DNA from: Streptomyces sp. CB00455
GTDB lineage: Bacteria > Actinomycetota > Actinomycetes > Streptomycetales > Streptomycetaceae
DNA: 64,000 nt
Assembly (NCBI RefSeq): GCF_001905445.1
Contig: NZ_LIVQ01000004.1
Span: 377,462-441,461 of the forward strand
Direction of reading: 5' to 3'
Positions within the stretch are counted from its first letter, which is position 1. Each line of letters begins with the position of its first letter. Under the pieces are notes generated by a model that saw only the letters and a list, made by a program, of their open reading frames with translations, had not been told where the DNA came from and did no database searches. Position numbers and translations under genes: made by a program. Of the stretch, positions 51,348 through 60,073 are shown piece after piece.

Positions 51348-52622
51348 GTGGGCCTTGTCGTGCAGAAGTACGGAGGCTCCTCCGTAGCCGATGCCGAAGG
51401 CATCAAGCGCGTCGCCAAGCGGATCGTGGATGCCAAGAAGAACGGCCACCAGGTGGTCGTCGTGGTATCCGCGATGGGCGACACGACGGACGAGCTGATC
51501 GATCTCGCCGAGCAGGTGTCCCCGATGCCTGCCGGACGGGAATTCGACATGCTGCTGACCGCCGGAGAGCGGATCTCCATGGCCCTGCTGGCCATGGCGA
51601 TCAAAAACCTGGGCCACGAGGCCCAGTCGTTCACCGGCAGCCAGGCAGGCGTGATCACCGATTCGGTCCACAACAAAGCGCGCATCATCGATGTCACGCC
51701 GGGCCGTATCCGCACCGCGCTGGACGAGGGCAACATCGCCATCGTCGCCGGCTTCCAGGGCGTGTCCGCGGACTCCAAGGACATCACCACCCTCGGACGC
51801 GGCGGCTCGGACACCACCGCCGTCGCGCTCGCCGCGGCGCTGGACGCCGAGGTCTGCGAGATCTACACCGACGTGGACGGCGTCTTCACCGCCGACCCGC
51901 GCGTGGTCAAGAAGGCCCGGAAGATCGACTGGATCTCCTCCGAGGACATGCTGGAGCTCGCGGCCTCCGGTTCCAAGGTGCTGCTGCACCGCTGTGTCGA
52001 GTACGCACGCCGCTACGACATTCCGATCCACGTCCGTTCGTCCTTCTCGGGACTGCGGGGCACCTGGGTCAGCAACGAGAATCCGCAAGGGGACGAGCAG
52101 GTGGAGCACGCCATCATCTCCGGAGTCGCCCATGACGTCTCCGAAGCCAAGATCACCGTCGTCGGCGTCCCGGACAAGCCGGGTGAGGCCGCGGCCATCT
52201 TCCGCGCCATCGCCGATGCCGAGATCAACATCGACATGATCGTGCAGAACGTGTCGGCGGCCTCCACGGGCCTGACCGACATCTCCTTCACGCTCCCCAA
52301 GTCCGAGGGCCACAAGGCCATCGACGCCCTGGAGAAGGCGAAGGGCCAGATCGGCTTCGACTCGCTGCGCTACGACGACCAGATCGGCAAGATCTCCCTG
52401 GTCGGCGCGGGCATGAAGACGAACCCGGGCGTCACCGCCTCCTTCTTCCAGGCGCTGTCCGACGCGGGCGTCAACATCGAACTGATCTCGACCTCCGAGA
52501 TCCGGATCTCGGTCGTCACCCGCCAGGACGACGTCAACGAAGCGGTCCGCGCCGTGCACACGGCCTTCGGCCTCGACTCCGACAGCGACGAGGCCGTCGT
52601 CTACGGAGGCACCGGACGATGA
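51348..52622 (+). CDS. Aspartate kinase
   Basis: 424 residues from GTG 51348 (CGAGGAG upstream). First step of the aspartate family pathway. VQKYGGSSVADAEGIKRVAK is the kinase signature, FTGSQAGVITDSVHNKARI and GRGGSDTTAVALAAAL the substrate and ATP regions, followed by two ACT domains (KITVVGVPDKPGEAAAIF and ISLVGAGMKTNPGVTASFFQ) for lysine/threonine feedback. An internal start for a beta subunit is likely. Overlaps asd by ATGA. Confidence 0.96.
   Translation: MGLVVQKYGGSSVADAEGIKRVAKRIVDAKKNGHQVVVVVSAMGDTTDELIDLAEQVSPMPAGREFDMLLTAGERISMALLAMAIKNLGHEAQSFTGSQAGVITDSVHNKARIIDVTPGRIRTALDEGNIAIVAGFQGVSADSKDITTLGRGGSDTTAVALAAALDAEVCEIYTDVDGVFTADPRVVKKARKIDWISSEDMLELAASGSKVLLHRCVEYARRYDIPIHVRSSFSGLRGTWVSNENPQGDEQVEHAIISGVAHDVSEAKITVVGVPDKPGEAAAIFRAIADAEINIDMIVQNVSAASTGLTDISFTLPKSEGHKAIDALEKAKGQIGFDSLRYDDQIGKISLVGAGMKTNPGVTASFFQALSDAGVNIELISTSEIRISVVTRQDDVNEAVRAVHTAFGLDSDSDEAVVYGGTGR
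52101..52622 (+). CDS. Aspartokinase beta subunit (internal start in the aspartokinase gene)
   Basis: In-frame GTG at 52101 (VEHAIISGVAHDVSEAK) with AAGGGG ~9 nt upstream, giving 173 residues that are just the two ACT domains. Actinobacterial aspartokinases such as that of Corynebacterium are alpha2beta2 and make beta from the same place in the gene. Seen: codon, ribosome site, position. Not shown: actual expression. Confidence 0.55.
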   Translation: MEHAIISGVAHDVSEAKITVVGVPDKPGEAAAIFRAIADAEINIDMIVQNVSAASTGLTDISFTLPKSEGHKAIDALEKAKGQIGFDSLRYDDQIGKISLVGAGMKTNPGVTASFFQALSDAGVNIELISTSEIRISVVTRQDDVNEAVRAVHTAFGLDSDSDEAVVYGGTGR

Positions 52623-53692
52623 TCCGGGCCCGGTCCTCCGCCCCGGTGCTCGCCGTGGTCGGAGCGACCGGGGCGGTCGGATCGGTCCTGCTCCGGATCC
52701 TGTCCCAGCGGGCGGACGTCTGGGGCGACATACGCCTGATCGCCTCCGCGCGTTCGGCCGGCCGCGTGCTGGCCGTCCGCGGGGAGGAGACCGAGGTGCT
52801 CGCCCTCACCGAGGATGCCTTCGAAGGGCTCGGTCCGGGTGACGTCGCACTCTTCCTGACCCCGGCCGAGGTCTCGGCCAGATGGGCTCCCGTCGTGACC
52901 GCGCGCGGAGCCGTCGTCGTGGACCAGTCCGCCGCCTTCCGCGAGGATCCGCAGGTGCCGCTGGTGGTCCCCGAGGTCAACGGGCACGCCGTACGGATCC
53001 GGCCGCGCGGGATCGTCGCCGGTCCCGACTGCGTGACCGCCGCGATGATCGCCGCCCTCGGCGCGCTGCACGCCGAGTACGCGCTGGCCGAGCTGGCCGT
53101 CTCCTCGTACCAGGCGGCGGGCGCCCGTGGCCGGGCCGGCTCCCGGGCATTGCGCCGCCAGCTGGCACTGGTCGCCGGGACCTCGCTGGGCGAGCAGCCC
53201 GGGGACGTCCGCCGGGCCGTGGGCGAGGACACCGGCCCCTTCGCGGCCCCGCTCGCCCTCAACGTCGTGCCGTGGTCCGGGGAGCTGCGCGAGGACGGCT
53301 GGTCCTCGCACGAGCTGGCCGTACGGGCCGAGACGCGCCGGATCCTGCAGCTGGAGCAGCTCCCGGTGGCGGTGACCTGCGTACAGGTGCCGGTGGTGAC
53401 CGGGCATTCGCTGACCGTGCGGGCCCGGTTCGAGAACGAGGTGGACGCCCGCCGCGCCAGGGAGATCCTGGAGGCGGCGCCCGGCGTGGTCCTCGTGGAC
53501 GACCCGGCCGCGGGCGAGTTCCCGACGCCCGCGGACGCCGCGGGCACCGATCCCGCCTGGGTCGGCCGGGTGCGGGTCTCGCTCGACGACCGCCGCGCGC
53601 TGGAGTTCTTCGTGTGCGCCGACAATCTCCGCAAGGGCGCGGCACTGAATGCCACTCAGATCGCGGAACTGATCGCGGGTGAATTCGCGTAA
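52619..53692 (+). CDS. asd: Aspartate-semialdehyde dehydrogenase, diverged
   Basis: 357 residues. N-terminal Rossmann VLAVVGATGAVGSVLLRIL. The catalytic Cys region reads IVAGPDCVTAAMIAAL; the normal motif is GPNC, so the Asn before Cys is Asp. Gln in SSYQAAGARG and His in PVVTGHSL are kept, but the substrate/phosphate segment PWSGELREDGWSSHELAVRA departs from the usual LAG...EE-K pattern. Coupled to aspartokinase by ATGA. Probably functional in the aspartate pathway, but a specialised or weak paralogue cannot be excluded. Confidence 0.8.
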   Translation: MIRARSSAPVLAVVGATGAVGSVLLRILSQRADVWGDIRLIASARSAGRVLAVRGEETEVLALTEDAFEGLGPGDVALFLTPAEVSARWAPVVTARGAVVVDQSAAFREDPQVPLVVPEVNGHAVRIRPRGIVAGPDCVTAAMIAALGALHAEYALAELAVSSYQAAGARGRAGSRALRRQLALVAGTSLGEQPGDVRRAVGEDTGPFAAPLALNVVPWSGELREDGWSSHELAVRAETRRILQLEQLPVAVTCVQVPVVTGHSLTVRARFENEVDARRAREILEAAPGVVLVDDPAAGEFPTPADAAGTDPAWVGRVRVSLDDRRALEFFVCADNLRKGAALNATQIAELIAGEFA

Positions 53693-53863
53693 TTCGCTTT
53701 GTAGGATCGGTGCTGATCCCTTGATCAAGGTGATGGCCCGACCGCCGTCTCGATACGACGGGGCAAATCGGGAAGAGCGGTTACGCATGAGGGCAATGGG
53801 GATTTTGCTGGTGAGGACTCCTCACGCGTACAACCCTGACGGGGGGACGCGTGTCCTACAGGC

Positions 53864-54631
53864 GTGGCAGAAGCACTGCTCGAACTGTCCGTCCTGCCGG
53901 CGCGCACCGGGATCCTTCCGCCGCGGCGGGCTTCCCGCACGCCCGACACCGGCCCACCCGTGATCGTGCCCGTCCCGCCGGTGGGGCCGTCAGAGGCGTC
54001 CGCACGGGCCGCCGTACCGATCCGGGGCGGCCTCGTGCCCGCACCGCGCGACGGCGCTGACGCGGGCGGGAGCGGCCGGAGCGAGCGTGCTGCGGAGGCG
54101 GAGGCGGAGGCCGAGGCGGTCACCGAGGTGGTGGCCGGCACCACCGTCGACCACCTGACGGAGACCTACCAGGCGCACTACCGCTCCCTCCTGGGTCTGG
54201 CCGCCCTGCTCCTCGACGACACCGCCTCCTGCGAGGACGTGGTCCAGGAGGCGTTCATCCGCGTGCACTCGGCCCGGAGCCGGGTCCGCGACCGTGACAA
54301 GACGCTGGCGTACCTGCGCCAGACCGTCGTGAACCTCTCCCGTTCCGCGCTGCGCCGGCGCATCCTCGGCCTCAAGCTGCTCTCGAAGCCGATGCCCGAC
54401 ATGGCGAGCGCCGAAGAGGGCGCCTACGACCAGCTGGAGCGGGACGATCTGATCAAGGCGATGCGCGGCCTCCAGCGCCGCCAGCGGGAGGTGCTCGTGC
54501 TGCGGTACTTCGCGGACATGACGGAAGCCCAGGTCGCCGACACGCTCGGGGTGTCCCTCGGCTCGGTCAAGGCGTACGGATCGCGGGGGATTGCCGCGTT
54601 GCGGGTGGCGATGGAGGCTGCGCAGTCATGA
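53864..54631 (+). CDS. SigE-family ECF sigma factor
   Basis: 255 residues from GTG 53864. Sigma-2 region ETYQAHYRSLLGLAALLLDD with EDVVQEAFIRVHSARSRV, and sigma-4 region LQRRQREVLVLRYFADMTEA with VADTLGVSLGSVKAYGSRGI. The first ~90 residues are a Pro/Ala/Glu-rich extension outside the sigma fold, so the real start might be downstream. Stop overlaps the next gene in ATGA, the usual coupling of an ECF factor with its membrane partner. Confidence 0.88.
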   Translation: MAEALLELSVLPARTGILPPRRASRTPDTGPPVIVPVPPVGPSEASARAAVPIRGGLVPAPRDGADAGGSGRSERAAEAEAEAEAVTEVVAGTTVDHLTETYQAHYRSLLGLAALLLDDTASCEDVVQEAFIRVHSARSRVRDRDKTLAYLRQTVVNLSRSALRRRILGLKLLSKPMPDMASAEEGAYDQLERDDLIKAMRGLQRRQREVLVLRYFADMTEAQVADTLGVSLGSVKAYGSRGIAALRVAMEAAQS

Positions 54632-55701
54632 GGGACGACCACCCGCGCCCCGCCGGGCCCGGCGAGGAAGACGCGTTGCGGGGCCTGCTGCGCGGGGCCG
54701 TCGAGGGCCTGGAGCCCTCGGACGGCGCGCTGGAGCGCCTGCGGTACGCCGTCCCCGCGCGCCGGACCCTGCGGCGGCAGGCCCTCGTGGGGGCCGCCGC
54801 CGTCGCCCTGCTCGCCGGGACCGCGATCCCGGCCGCCTTGCACCTGACGGCCGGCGAGGGCGGCGCCCCCGACCGTTCGGCCATCGCCGGGCACGGCGAG
54901 CCGGGCGCCAAGCCGAGCAGCGTGCCCTCCGACCCGCACCAGAACGGCTCCGGGGCCCACCCGCGGTCCGCCCGCTCCGGCGGCGGCGCCTCCGAGGCGG
55001 GCGGCCTCGCCGGCGGTCAGCCGTCCCCGCAGGCCAGCGTGCCCCCGGCCGGCGGCGTGTCGGCCGGCCCGTCCGACCCCGGCGGCTCGACGGGCCCGGT
55101 CGCGGGCACGCAGGCACCGGCGGCGGCGCCCGGGGCGCCCGGGTGCGGGGCCGAGCAACTGGGGGTGGTGGGCTCGGCCCGCGCCCCGGGGACCGACGGC
55201 AAGGTCTACGGAAGTTTCAAGGTCACCAACGTGTCGGCACAGGGCTGTACCGTCGCCGGCCCGGACACGGTGACGGCGGCCGTCGCCGCCGGTGCGCAGG
55301 CCGGTTCCGGCTCCGGGCTCACCGTGGTCGGCCACACGGCGGGCGACCCGGCGAGCGGGCTGCTGCCCGATCCGTCGGCGCAGGACCCCGTGCTGGTGCT
55401 CCAGCCGAACACGGCGTACGAGGTCCGCTTCGCCTGGGTGCCTTCGGGGGAGCCCTGTCCCGCGGCGAGCCCGAGCGCGGGGACGAAGCCGCCGCAAGGG
55501 CAGTCGGGCGGCGCGGCGGAGGCAACCGCGGGCACGTCGGAGGGCACCGGTCCGCAGACGGGCGCGACGCCTCCCGCGCCGGCCGGGGTGGCGGTGTCCC
55601 ACACCCCGCCGAGCGGGGCTCCGACCACGCAGACGACGATTCCCGGGGCCTGCGGCGGGACGGTCTACCGCACGGGTGCGATCCCGCTCGCCGCTCCGTA
55701 G
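54628..55701 (+). CDS. Membrane protein coupled to the sigma factor, possible anti-sigma partner
   Basis: 357 residues. An ~50-residue cytoplasmic N-terminus (EDALRGLLRGAVEGLEPSDG), one membrane helix (ALVGAAAVALLAGTAIPAAL), then a long extracellular Gly/Ser/Pro-rich linker and a beta-rich domain with two Cys (KVYGSFKVTNVSAQGCTVAG). No zinc anti-sigma motif is seen in the N-terminus. The extracellular part resembles DUF4232-like domains. The 4-nt overlap and topology suggest it regulates, or reports envelope state to, the sigma factor. Confidence 0.7.
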   Translation: MRDDHPRPAGPGEEDALRGLLRGAVEGLEPSDGALERLRYAVPARRTLRRQALVGAAAVALLAGTAIPAALHLTAGEGGAPDRSAIAGHGEPGAKPSSVPSDPHQNGSGAHPRSARSGGGASEAGGLAGGQPSPQASVPPAGGVSAGPSDPGGSTGPVAGTQAPAAAPGAPGCGAEQLGVVGSARAPGTDGKVYGSFKVTNVSAQGCTVAGPDTVTAAVAAGAQAGSGSGLTVVGHTAGDPASGLLPDPSAQDPVLVLQPNTAYEVRFAWVPSGEPCPAASPSAGTKPPQGQSGGAAEATAGTSEGTGPQTGATPPAPAGVAVSHTPPSGAPTTQTTIPGACGGTVYRTGAIPLAAP

Positions 55702-55926
55702 CCCCGTTGCCGGTGGCCCCGCGGCCGGCAGCCCGGCGGCTGGCAGCCCGGCGGCCGGCCGCCCCGCGGCCCGCAGCCCATGCGGCCCGTGGAGCGGCGG
55801 CAGCCCGGTGGTTCGGCGGTGGCAAACCCGGTGGTGCGGTGGATCGCACCCGGCTTCCGCCCGCCCCCGGCCCGCGGTCCGGGGGCGTGTCCACGGCCTC
55901 GCCGCGGTGGCCCCGGCCGGTTCCGC

Positions 55927-56751
55927 TCAGCCCCGGGCCGGCTCCTGCGCGGCCCCCGCGGACGCGACCGGCTCCTGCGCGGCCCCGGCGGGCACCGGAT
56001 CCAGCAGGCCGGCCTCTTCGTCGCGCAGGGTCTCCACCTCACGCCGGTAGAGCCGGACCCACATGAAGAGCACGAAGGCGACGAAGACGAACCACTCGCC
56101 GGTGTAGCCGAGGTTCTGGAAGGCCTTCAGGTCAAGCCCGGTGTTGTCCGGCGCCTGCGCCGGCACCGGCACCATGCCGTCGGCCGGGGTCTGCACGGTC
56201 AGCCAGGCGTCGTACAGCTCGTACGGGACGATGTTGACCAGCGAGGCCGCCGCGATCACCCCGAGCTGTCCGGCCGGCAGGCCGCCCTGGGCGTGGACCC
56301 CCTTCGTGCCGGAGTTCTCCGACGCCTGCAAGGCCCCGGTGACCTCCACCCGCCCGGTCGGCGCGGCAGGCGCCCGCGCCGGGTCGGCGGCCCCCGGCAG
56401 CCAGCCCCGGACCACCGGGACGGCCTTGCCGGAGTCGGTCCTGAGCACGGTCAGCACGTAGAAACCGGAGGCGCCGTCGAGCCGGCGGTCCGGGACCAGC
56501 AGCTGGTCGGCGTATTCACCGGACGCCGAGGCCAGCCGTCCCGAGGTCTTCGTGTCCACCGGAAGGAGCGAGTCCAGCGGCGCGGCCGTCCGGTCGGCGG
56601 GCCGCGCGGCCGCCGCCGCCTCCCGGTGGCTGCCGACGCGGTCCTCGAACCGGCCGAGCTGCCAGGTCCCCATGAACAGGCAGAAGGGCACGGCGAGCGC
56701 GACGAAGACGTTGATCCCCCACCAGCGCGGGGTCAGGAGAAACCGGTGCAC
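55927..56751 (-). CDS. SURF1-family cytochrome oxidase assembly protein
   Basis: 274 residues from GTG 56751. An N-terminal membrane helix (WWGINVFVALAVPFCLFMGT) with the family WQLGRFEDR right after it, a periplasmic domain (VLRTDSGKAVPVVRGWLPG, with the NLGYTGEWFVFV entry to the second helix), and a C-terminal tail of Ala/Gln/Glu/Pro repeats. SURF1 helps insert heme a in aa3-type oxidase. An in-frame ATG at 56775 is an alternative start. Confidence 0.85.
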   Translation of the reverse strand: MHRFLLTPRWWGINVFVALAVPFCLFMGTWQLGRFEDRVGSHREAAAAARPADRTAAPLDSLLPVDTKTSGRLASASGEYADQLLVPDRRLDGASGFYVLTVLRTDSGKAVPVVRGWLPGAADPARAPAAPTGRVEVTGALQASENSGTKGVHAQGGLPAGQLGVIAAASLVNIVPYELYDAWLTVQTPADGMVPVPAQAPDNTGLDLKAFQNLGYTGEWFVFVAFVLFMWVRLYRREVETLRDEEAGLLDPVPAGAAQEPVASAGAAQEPARG

Positions 56752-56794
56752 CCCACCACGGTACGGGGGGTGCACCGCAAACCCGCCCTGAGGG

Positions 56795-58645
56795 TCAGAC
56801 GGACAGGTGTTTGCGCGCGAACTCCAGCTCCATCCGGACCTGCTTGATCCGCTCCTCCACGACCAGCGAGCCGTGGCCGGCGTCGTAGCGGTACACCTCG
56901 TGCACCGCGCCGCGCGCCGCCAGCCGGTCCACGTAGTTGTCGATCTGGCGGATCGGGCAACGCGGGTCGTTGACGCCCGCCGCGATGTGCACGGGGGCCT
57001 TCACCGCGTCCACGTACGTCAGCGGAGAGGACGCCTCGAAGCGGTCCGGGACCTCCTGCGGCGTACCGCCGAAGAGCGTGCGGTCCAGCGCCTTCAGCGC
57101 CTCCATCTCGTCGTGGTACGCCGTCACGTAGTCGGCGACGGGTACGGCGGCCAGGCCCACGGCCCAGTCCCCTGGCTGTGTGCCGAGCCCCAGCAGCGTC
57201 AGGTAGCCGCCCCACGAGCCGCCGGAGAGCACCAGCCGCGCCGGGTCCGCGAGACCGGAGGCCACCGCCCACTCCCGGACCGCCGCGATGTCCTCCAGCT
57301 CGATCAGGCCGACCCGGTGCTTGAGGGCGTCCGTCCACTCGCGGCCGTAGCCGGTCGAGCCGCGGTAGTTGACCCGGACGACGGCGAAGCCGTGGTCCAG
57401 CCAGGCCGCCGGGGTCGCCAGGAAGGCGTCGCTGTCGTGCCAGGTGGGCCCGCCGTGGACCTCGAAGATCGTCGGGAAGGGGCCGTCGCCCCGGCCCGCC
57501 GGGCGCTGGGCGAGCGCGTGGATCCGCCCGCCGGGACCCTCGACCCACACGTCCTCCACCGGTACCGAGCCGGGCGCCCGGAAACCGGGCGGGTCCAGGA
57601 CGATCCCGCCGGCGGTGGACCGTACCGACGAGGGCTCGGCGGCCGAGGACCACAGGAACTCCACCGTCCCGTCGGGCCGCGCCGTGGCACCCGACACCGA
57701 CCCGCGCGGGGTCTCCACCTCGACGAGCGCCCGCGCCGACAGGTCGTAGCGCCACAGCTCGCTGCGTGCCTCGTAGCTGTGGACGATCAGCAGCGCGGAG
57801 CCGTCCGGATACCACTCGGCGCTCACGTCGCCCGGCAGTTCGATCCCCAGGTCCTCCTGGGCGCCGGTGGCCACGTCCCAGAGCATCGGCTCCCAGCGGC
57901 CGCGCCGCTGGTGGCCCACCAGCAGCCGGGTGTCGCCCTCGACCGGTGCGAAGCCGAGGACCTCCAGCCCCAGGGGCTCGGTGCCGCCCCGGGAGTCGTC
58001 CAGCTCGGCGACGGTGGTTCCGTCGAGGGTGAGCACGCGCAGGGCGCTGTGCATCGCGTCGCCGTGCTCGGTGTGCTCGACGGCGACCAGGGTCCCGTCG
58101 CGCGACAGGTCGCCGACCCCGGCCGACTCCCGGTGCCGGTAGATCACGGTGGGCGCGGAGCCGTCCGGGCGGACCACGTGAACGGTCGAGCCGTCCTCGT
58201 CGGTGGAGCGTCCCACGATCGCCGTGCCGTCGCGGCCGATGGCCAGGCCGGCGGGGTAGGAGGGCTCCAGCCCGGGTGTGGCCGGTTCGTCGGGGCCGCC
58301 CGCGAAGGGCTGGCGCACCCAGCTGCCGAACTCGTCGCCGTCGGTGTCGGAGAACCACCAGATCCATTCCCCGTCGGGGGAGAGGGTGCCGTCGGTGGTG
58401 CCGTTGGGGCGGTCGGTGGCCTGCCGCTGGGTGCCGGTGGCGCGGTCCCAGGCGTACAGCTCGTAGGTCCCGGTGGCGTTGGAGACGAAGAGCGAGCGGT
58501 CCGGGGCGTCCTCGGCCCAGTCGGGCAGCCCGACGCGCGGCGCCCGGAACCGCCTCTCCCAGTCGGGCATCTCGTGCGCCGCCGCGGTCCCGCCGGCCGC
58601 GGTCCCGCCCGTCTCTCCGGGGGTCAGGTCGTTGTCGCTGGTCAT
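56795..58645 (-). CDS. S9-family serine peptidase (prolyl oligopeptidase type)
   Basis: 616 residues from ATG 58645; the frame continues upstream only as noncoding. N-terminal beta-propeller of ~350 residues (repeated WDRATG/LSPDGEWIWWFSD-like blades), then an alpha/beta hydrolase with VHGGPTWHDSDAF, LVLSGGSWGGYLTLLGLGTQ (nucleophile Ser), an acid in GVNDPRCP and His in DAGHGSLV. Acyl-aminoacyl/dipeptidyl peptidase class. No signal peptide, so intracellular. Confidence 0.93.
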   Translation of the reverse strand: MTSDNDLTPGETGGTAAGGTAAAHEMPDWERRFRAPRVGLPDWAEDAPDRSLFVSNATGTYELYAWDRATGTQRQATDRPNGTTDGTLSPDGEWIWWFSDTDGDEFGSWVRQPFAGGPDEPATPGLEPSYPAGLAIGRDGTAIVGRSTDEDGSTVHVVRPDGSAPTVIYRHRESAGVGDLSRDGTLVAVEHTEHGDAMHSALRVLTLDGTTVAELDDSRGGTEPLGLEVLGFAPVEGDTRLLVGHQRRGRWEPMLWDVATGAQEDLGIELPGDVSAEWYPDGSALLIVHSYEARSELWRYDLSARALVEVETPRGSVSGATARPDGTVEFLWSSAAEPSSVRSTAGGIVLDPPGFRAPGSVPVEDVWVEGPGGRIHALAQRPAGRGDGPFPTIFEVHGGPTWHDSDAFLATPAAWLDHGFAVVRVNYRGSTGYGREWTDALKHRVGLIELEDIAAVREWAVASGLADPARLVLSGGSWGGYLTLLGLGTQPGDWAVGLAAVPVADYVTAYHDEMEALKALDRTLFGGTPQEVPDRFEASSPLTYVDAVKAPVHIAAGVNDPRCPIRQIDNYVDRLAARGAVHEVYRYDAGHGSLVVEERIKQVRMELEFARKHLSV

Positions 58646-58765
58646 GCCCCCCACCTTGCCGCACCCGGCGCCGGGATGCGGACTGCTCCGTACGGGCACA
58701 GGGGAACCGGTACGCCCGCCCCGCGCTCCTGCCCGGCCGCCCGCGCACCCCCTACGCTGGCCCTC

Positions 58766-60067
58766 ATGCGGATGATCGTCCGGGGTGCCCGGCTGCGCGA
58801 GGACCACGGCCTGTTCGACGTGGAGGTCGCCGAGGACGGCCGGATCGCCCGGGTGGTCCCGTACGACGACCAGAAGGAGCCCCCGGCCACGGGCACCCTC
58901 ATCGAGGCCCACGGCTCGCTGCTCTGCGCCCCGTTCGTCGAACCGCACATCCACCTCGACACCGCCCTGACCGCGGGCGAACCGCGCCCGAACGCCTCCG
59001 GCACCCTCTGGGAGGGCATCGCCTGCTGGAGCGAGCGCAAACGGACCCTGACCCGCGAGGACGTCGTCGCGCGGGCCACCGAGGTGCTGCGCTGGCAGGC
59101 CGCGCAGGGGGTCCTGCACGTACGCACCCACTGCGACGTCACCGACCCCTCGCTCACCGCGCTCGACGCGCTGCTCGAAGTGCGCGACCGGGTCCGGGAC
59201 ATCATGACCCTGCAGATCGTCGCCTTCCCGCAGGAGGGCATCGTCTCCTTCCCGGACGGCGAGGCGCTGCTGCGCGAGGCCGTCGCGCGCGGCGCGGACG
59301 TCGTCGGAGCCATCCCGCACTTCGAGGACACCCGCGAGGACGGCGTGGCCTCGCTGCGGACGGCCTTCGCGCTGGCCGAGGAACACGGCCTGCGGGTGGA
59401 CGCCCACTGCGACGAGATCGACGACGAGCAGTCGCGCTTCGTGGAGGTGCTGGCCACCCTCGCGCTGCGCTCGGGCCTGCGCGAGCGCGCCACGGCCTCC
59501 CACACGACGGCGATGGGCTCCTACAACGGCGCCTACAGCTTCAAACTGCAGCGCCTGCTGGCCCGTTCCGGCATCAACCTGGTGTCCAACCCCTTCGCCA
59601 ACCTCAACCTCCAGGGCCGTTTCGACGCCTATCCCAAGCGCCGCGGCCTCACCCAGGTCAAGGAGATGCTGGCGGCCGGGGTCAATGTGGCCTTCGGCCA
59701 CGACGACGTGATGGACCCGTGGAACGCGCTCGGCACCGCCAATCCGCTCCAGACCGCCCTGGTCGGGCTGTACGCCGCCCAGCTCACCGGCGTGGAGGAG
59801 ATCCCGCTGGCCTTCTCGATGGTGACGGACCGTGCGGCGCGCGTGCTGGGCCTGTCGGAGGCGGAGTACGGCATCACGGCAGGCGCTCCCGCCTCCTTCG
59901 TCCTGCTCCCGGCCCCGACGCCGCAGGAAGCGCTGCGCCGCCAGGTCCGCCCCCGGTACGTCGTCGCGCGGGGCAGCGTCCTGGCGCAGACCCCGCCCGC
60001 CCCGACGGTGCTGTCCTGGCCGGGGGAGGCCCGGTCGGAGATCGACTTCGGCCACCCCCTAGGGTGA
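58766..60067 (+). CDS. Cytosine deaminase-like amidohydrolase
   Basis: 433 residues. Metal-dependent amidohydrolase of the CodA type: PFVEPHIHLDTALTAGEPR, VDAHCDEIDDEQSRFV, SHTTAMGSYNGAY, NPFANLNLQGRFDAYPKRRG and FGHDDVMDPWNALGT match the cytosine/isoguanine deaminase metal and substrate loops. The substrate may be cytosine or a related base. ATG 58766 is where homology starts. Followed after 6 nt by the HD gene. Confidence 0.88.
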   Translation: MRMIVRGARLREDHGLFDVEVAEDGRIARVVPYDDQKEPPATGTLIEAHGSLLCAPFVEPHIHLDTALTAGEPRPNASGTLWEGIACWSERKRTLTREDVVARATEVLRWQAAQGVLHVRTHCDVTDPSLTALDALLEVRDRVRDIMTLQIVAFPQEGIVSFPDGEALLREAVARGADVVGAIPHFEDTREDGVASLRTAFALAEEHGLRVDAHCDEIDDEQSRFVEVLATLALRSGLRERATASHTTAMGSYNGAYSFKLQRLLARSGINLVSNPFANLNLQGRFDAYPKRRGLTQVKEMLAAGVNVAFGHDDVMDPWNALGTANPLQTALVGLYAAQLTGVEEIPLAFSMVTDRAARVLGLSEAEYGITAGAPASFVLLPAPTPQEALRRQVRPRYVVARGSVLAQTPPAPTVLSWPGEARSEIDFGHPLG

Positions 60068-60073
60068 CGCCCC

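Noticed and set aside
55724..55800. GGCAGCCCGGCGGC-type repeats after the sigma-partner gene
   Set aside because: Short, imperfect and of the base composition expected here; no reason to call a functional element.
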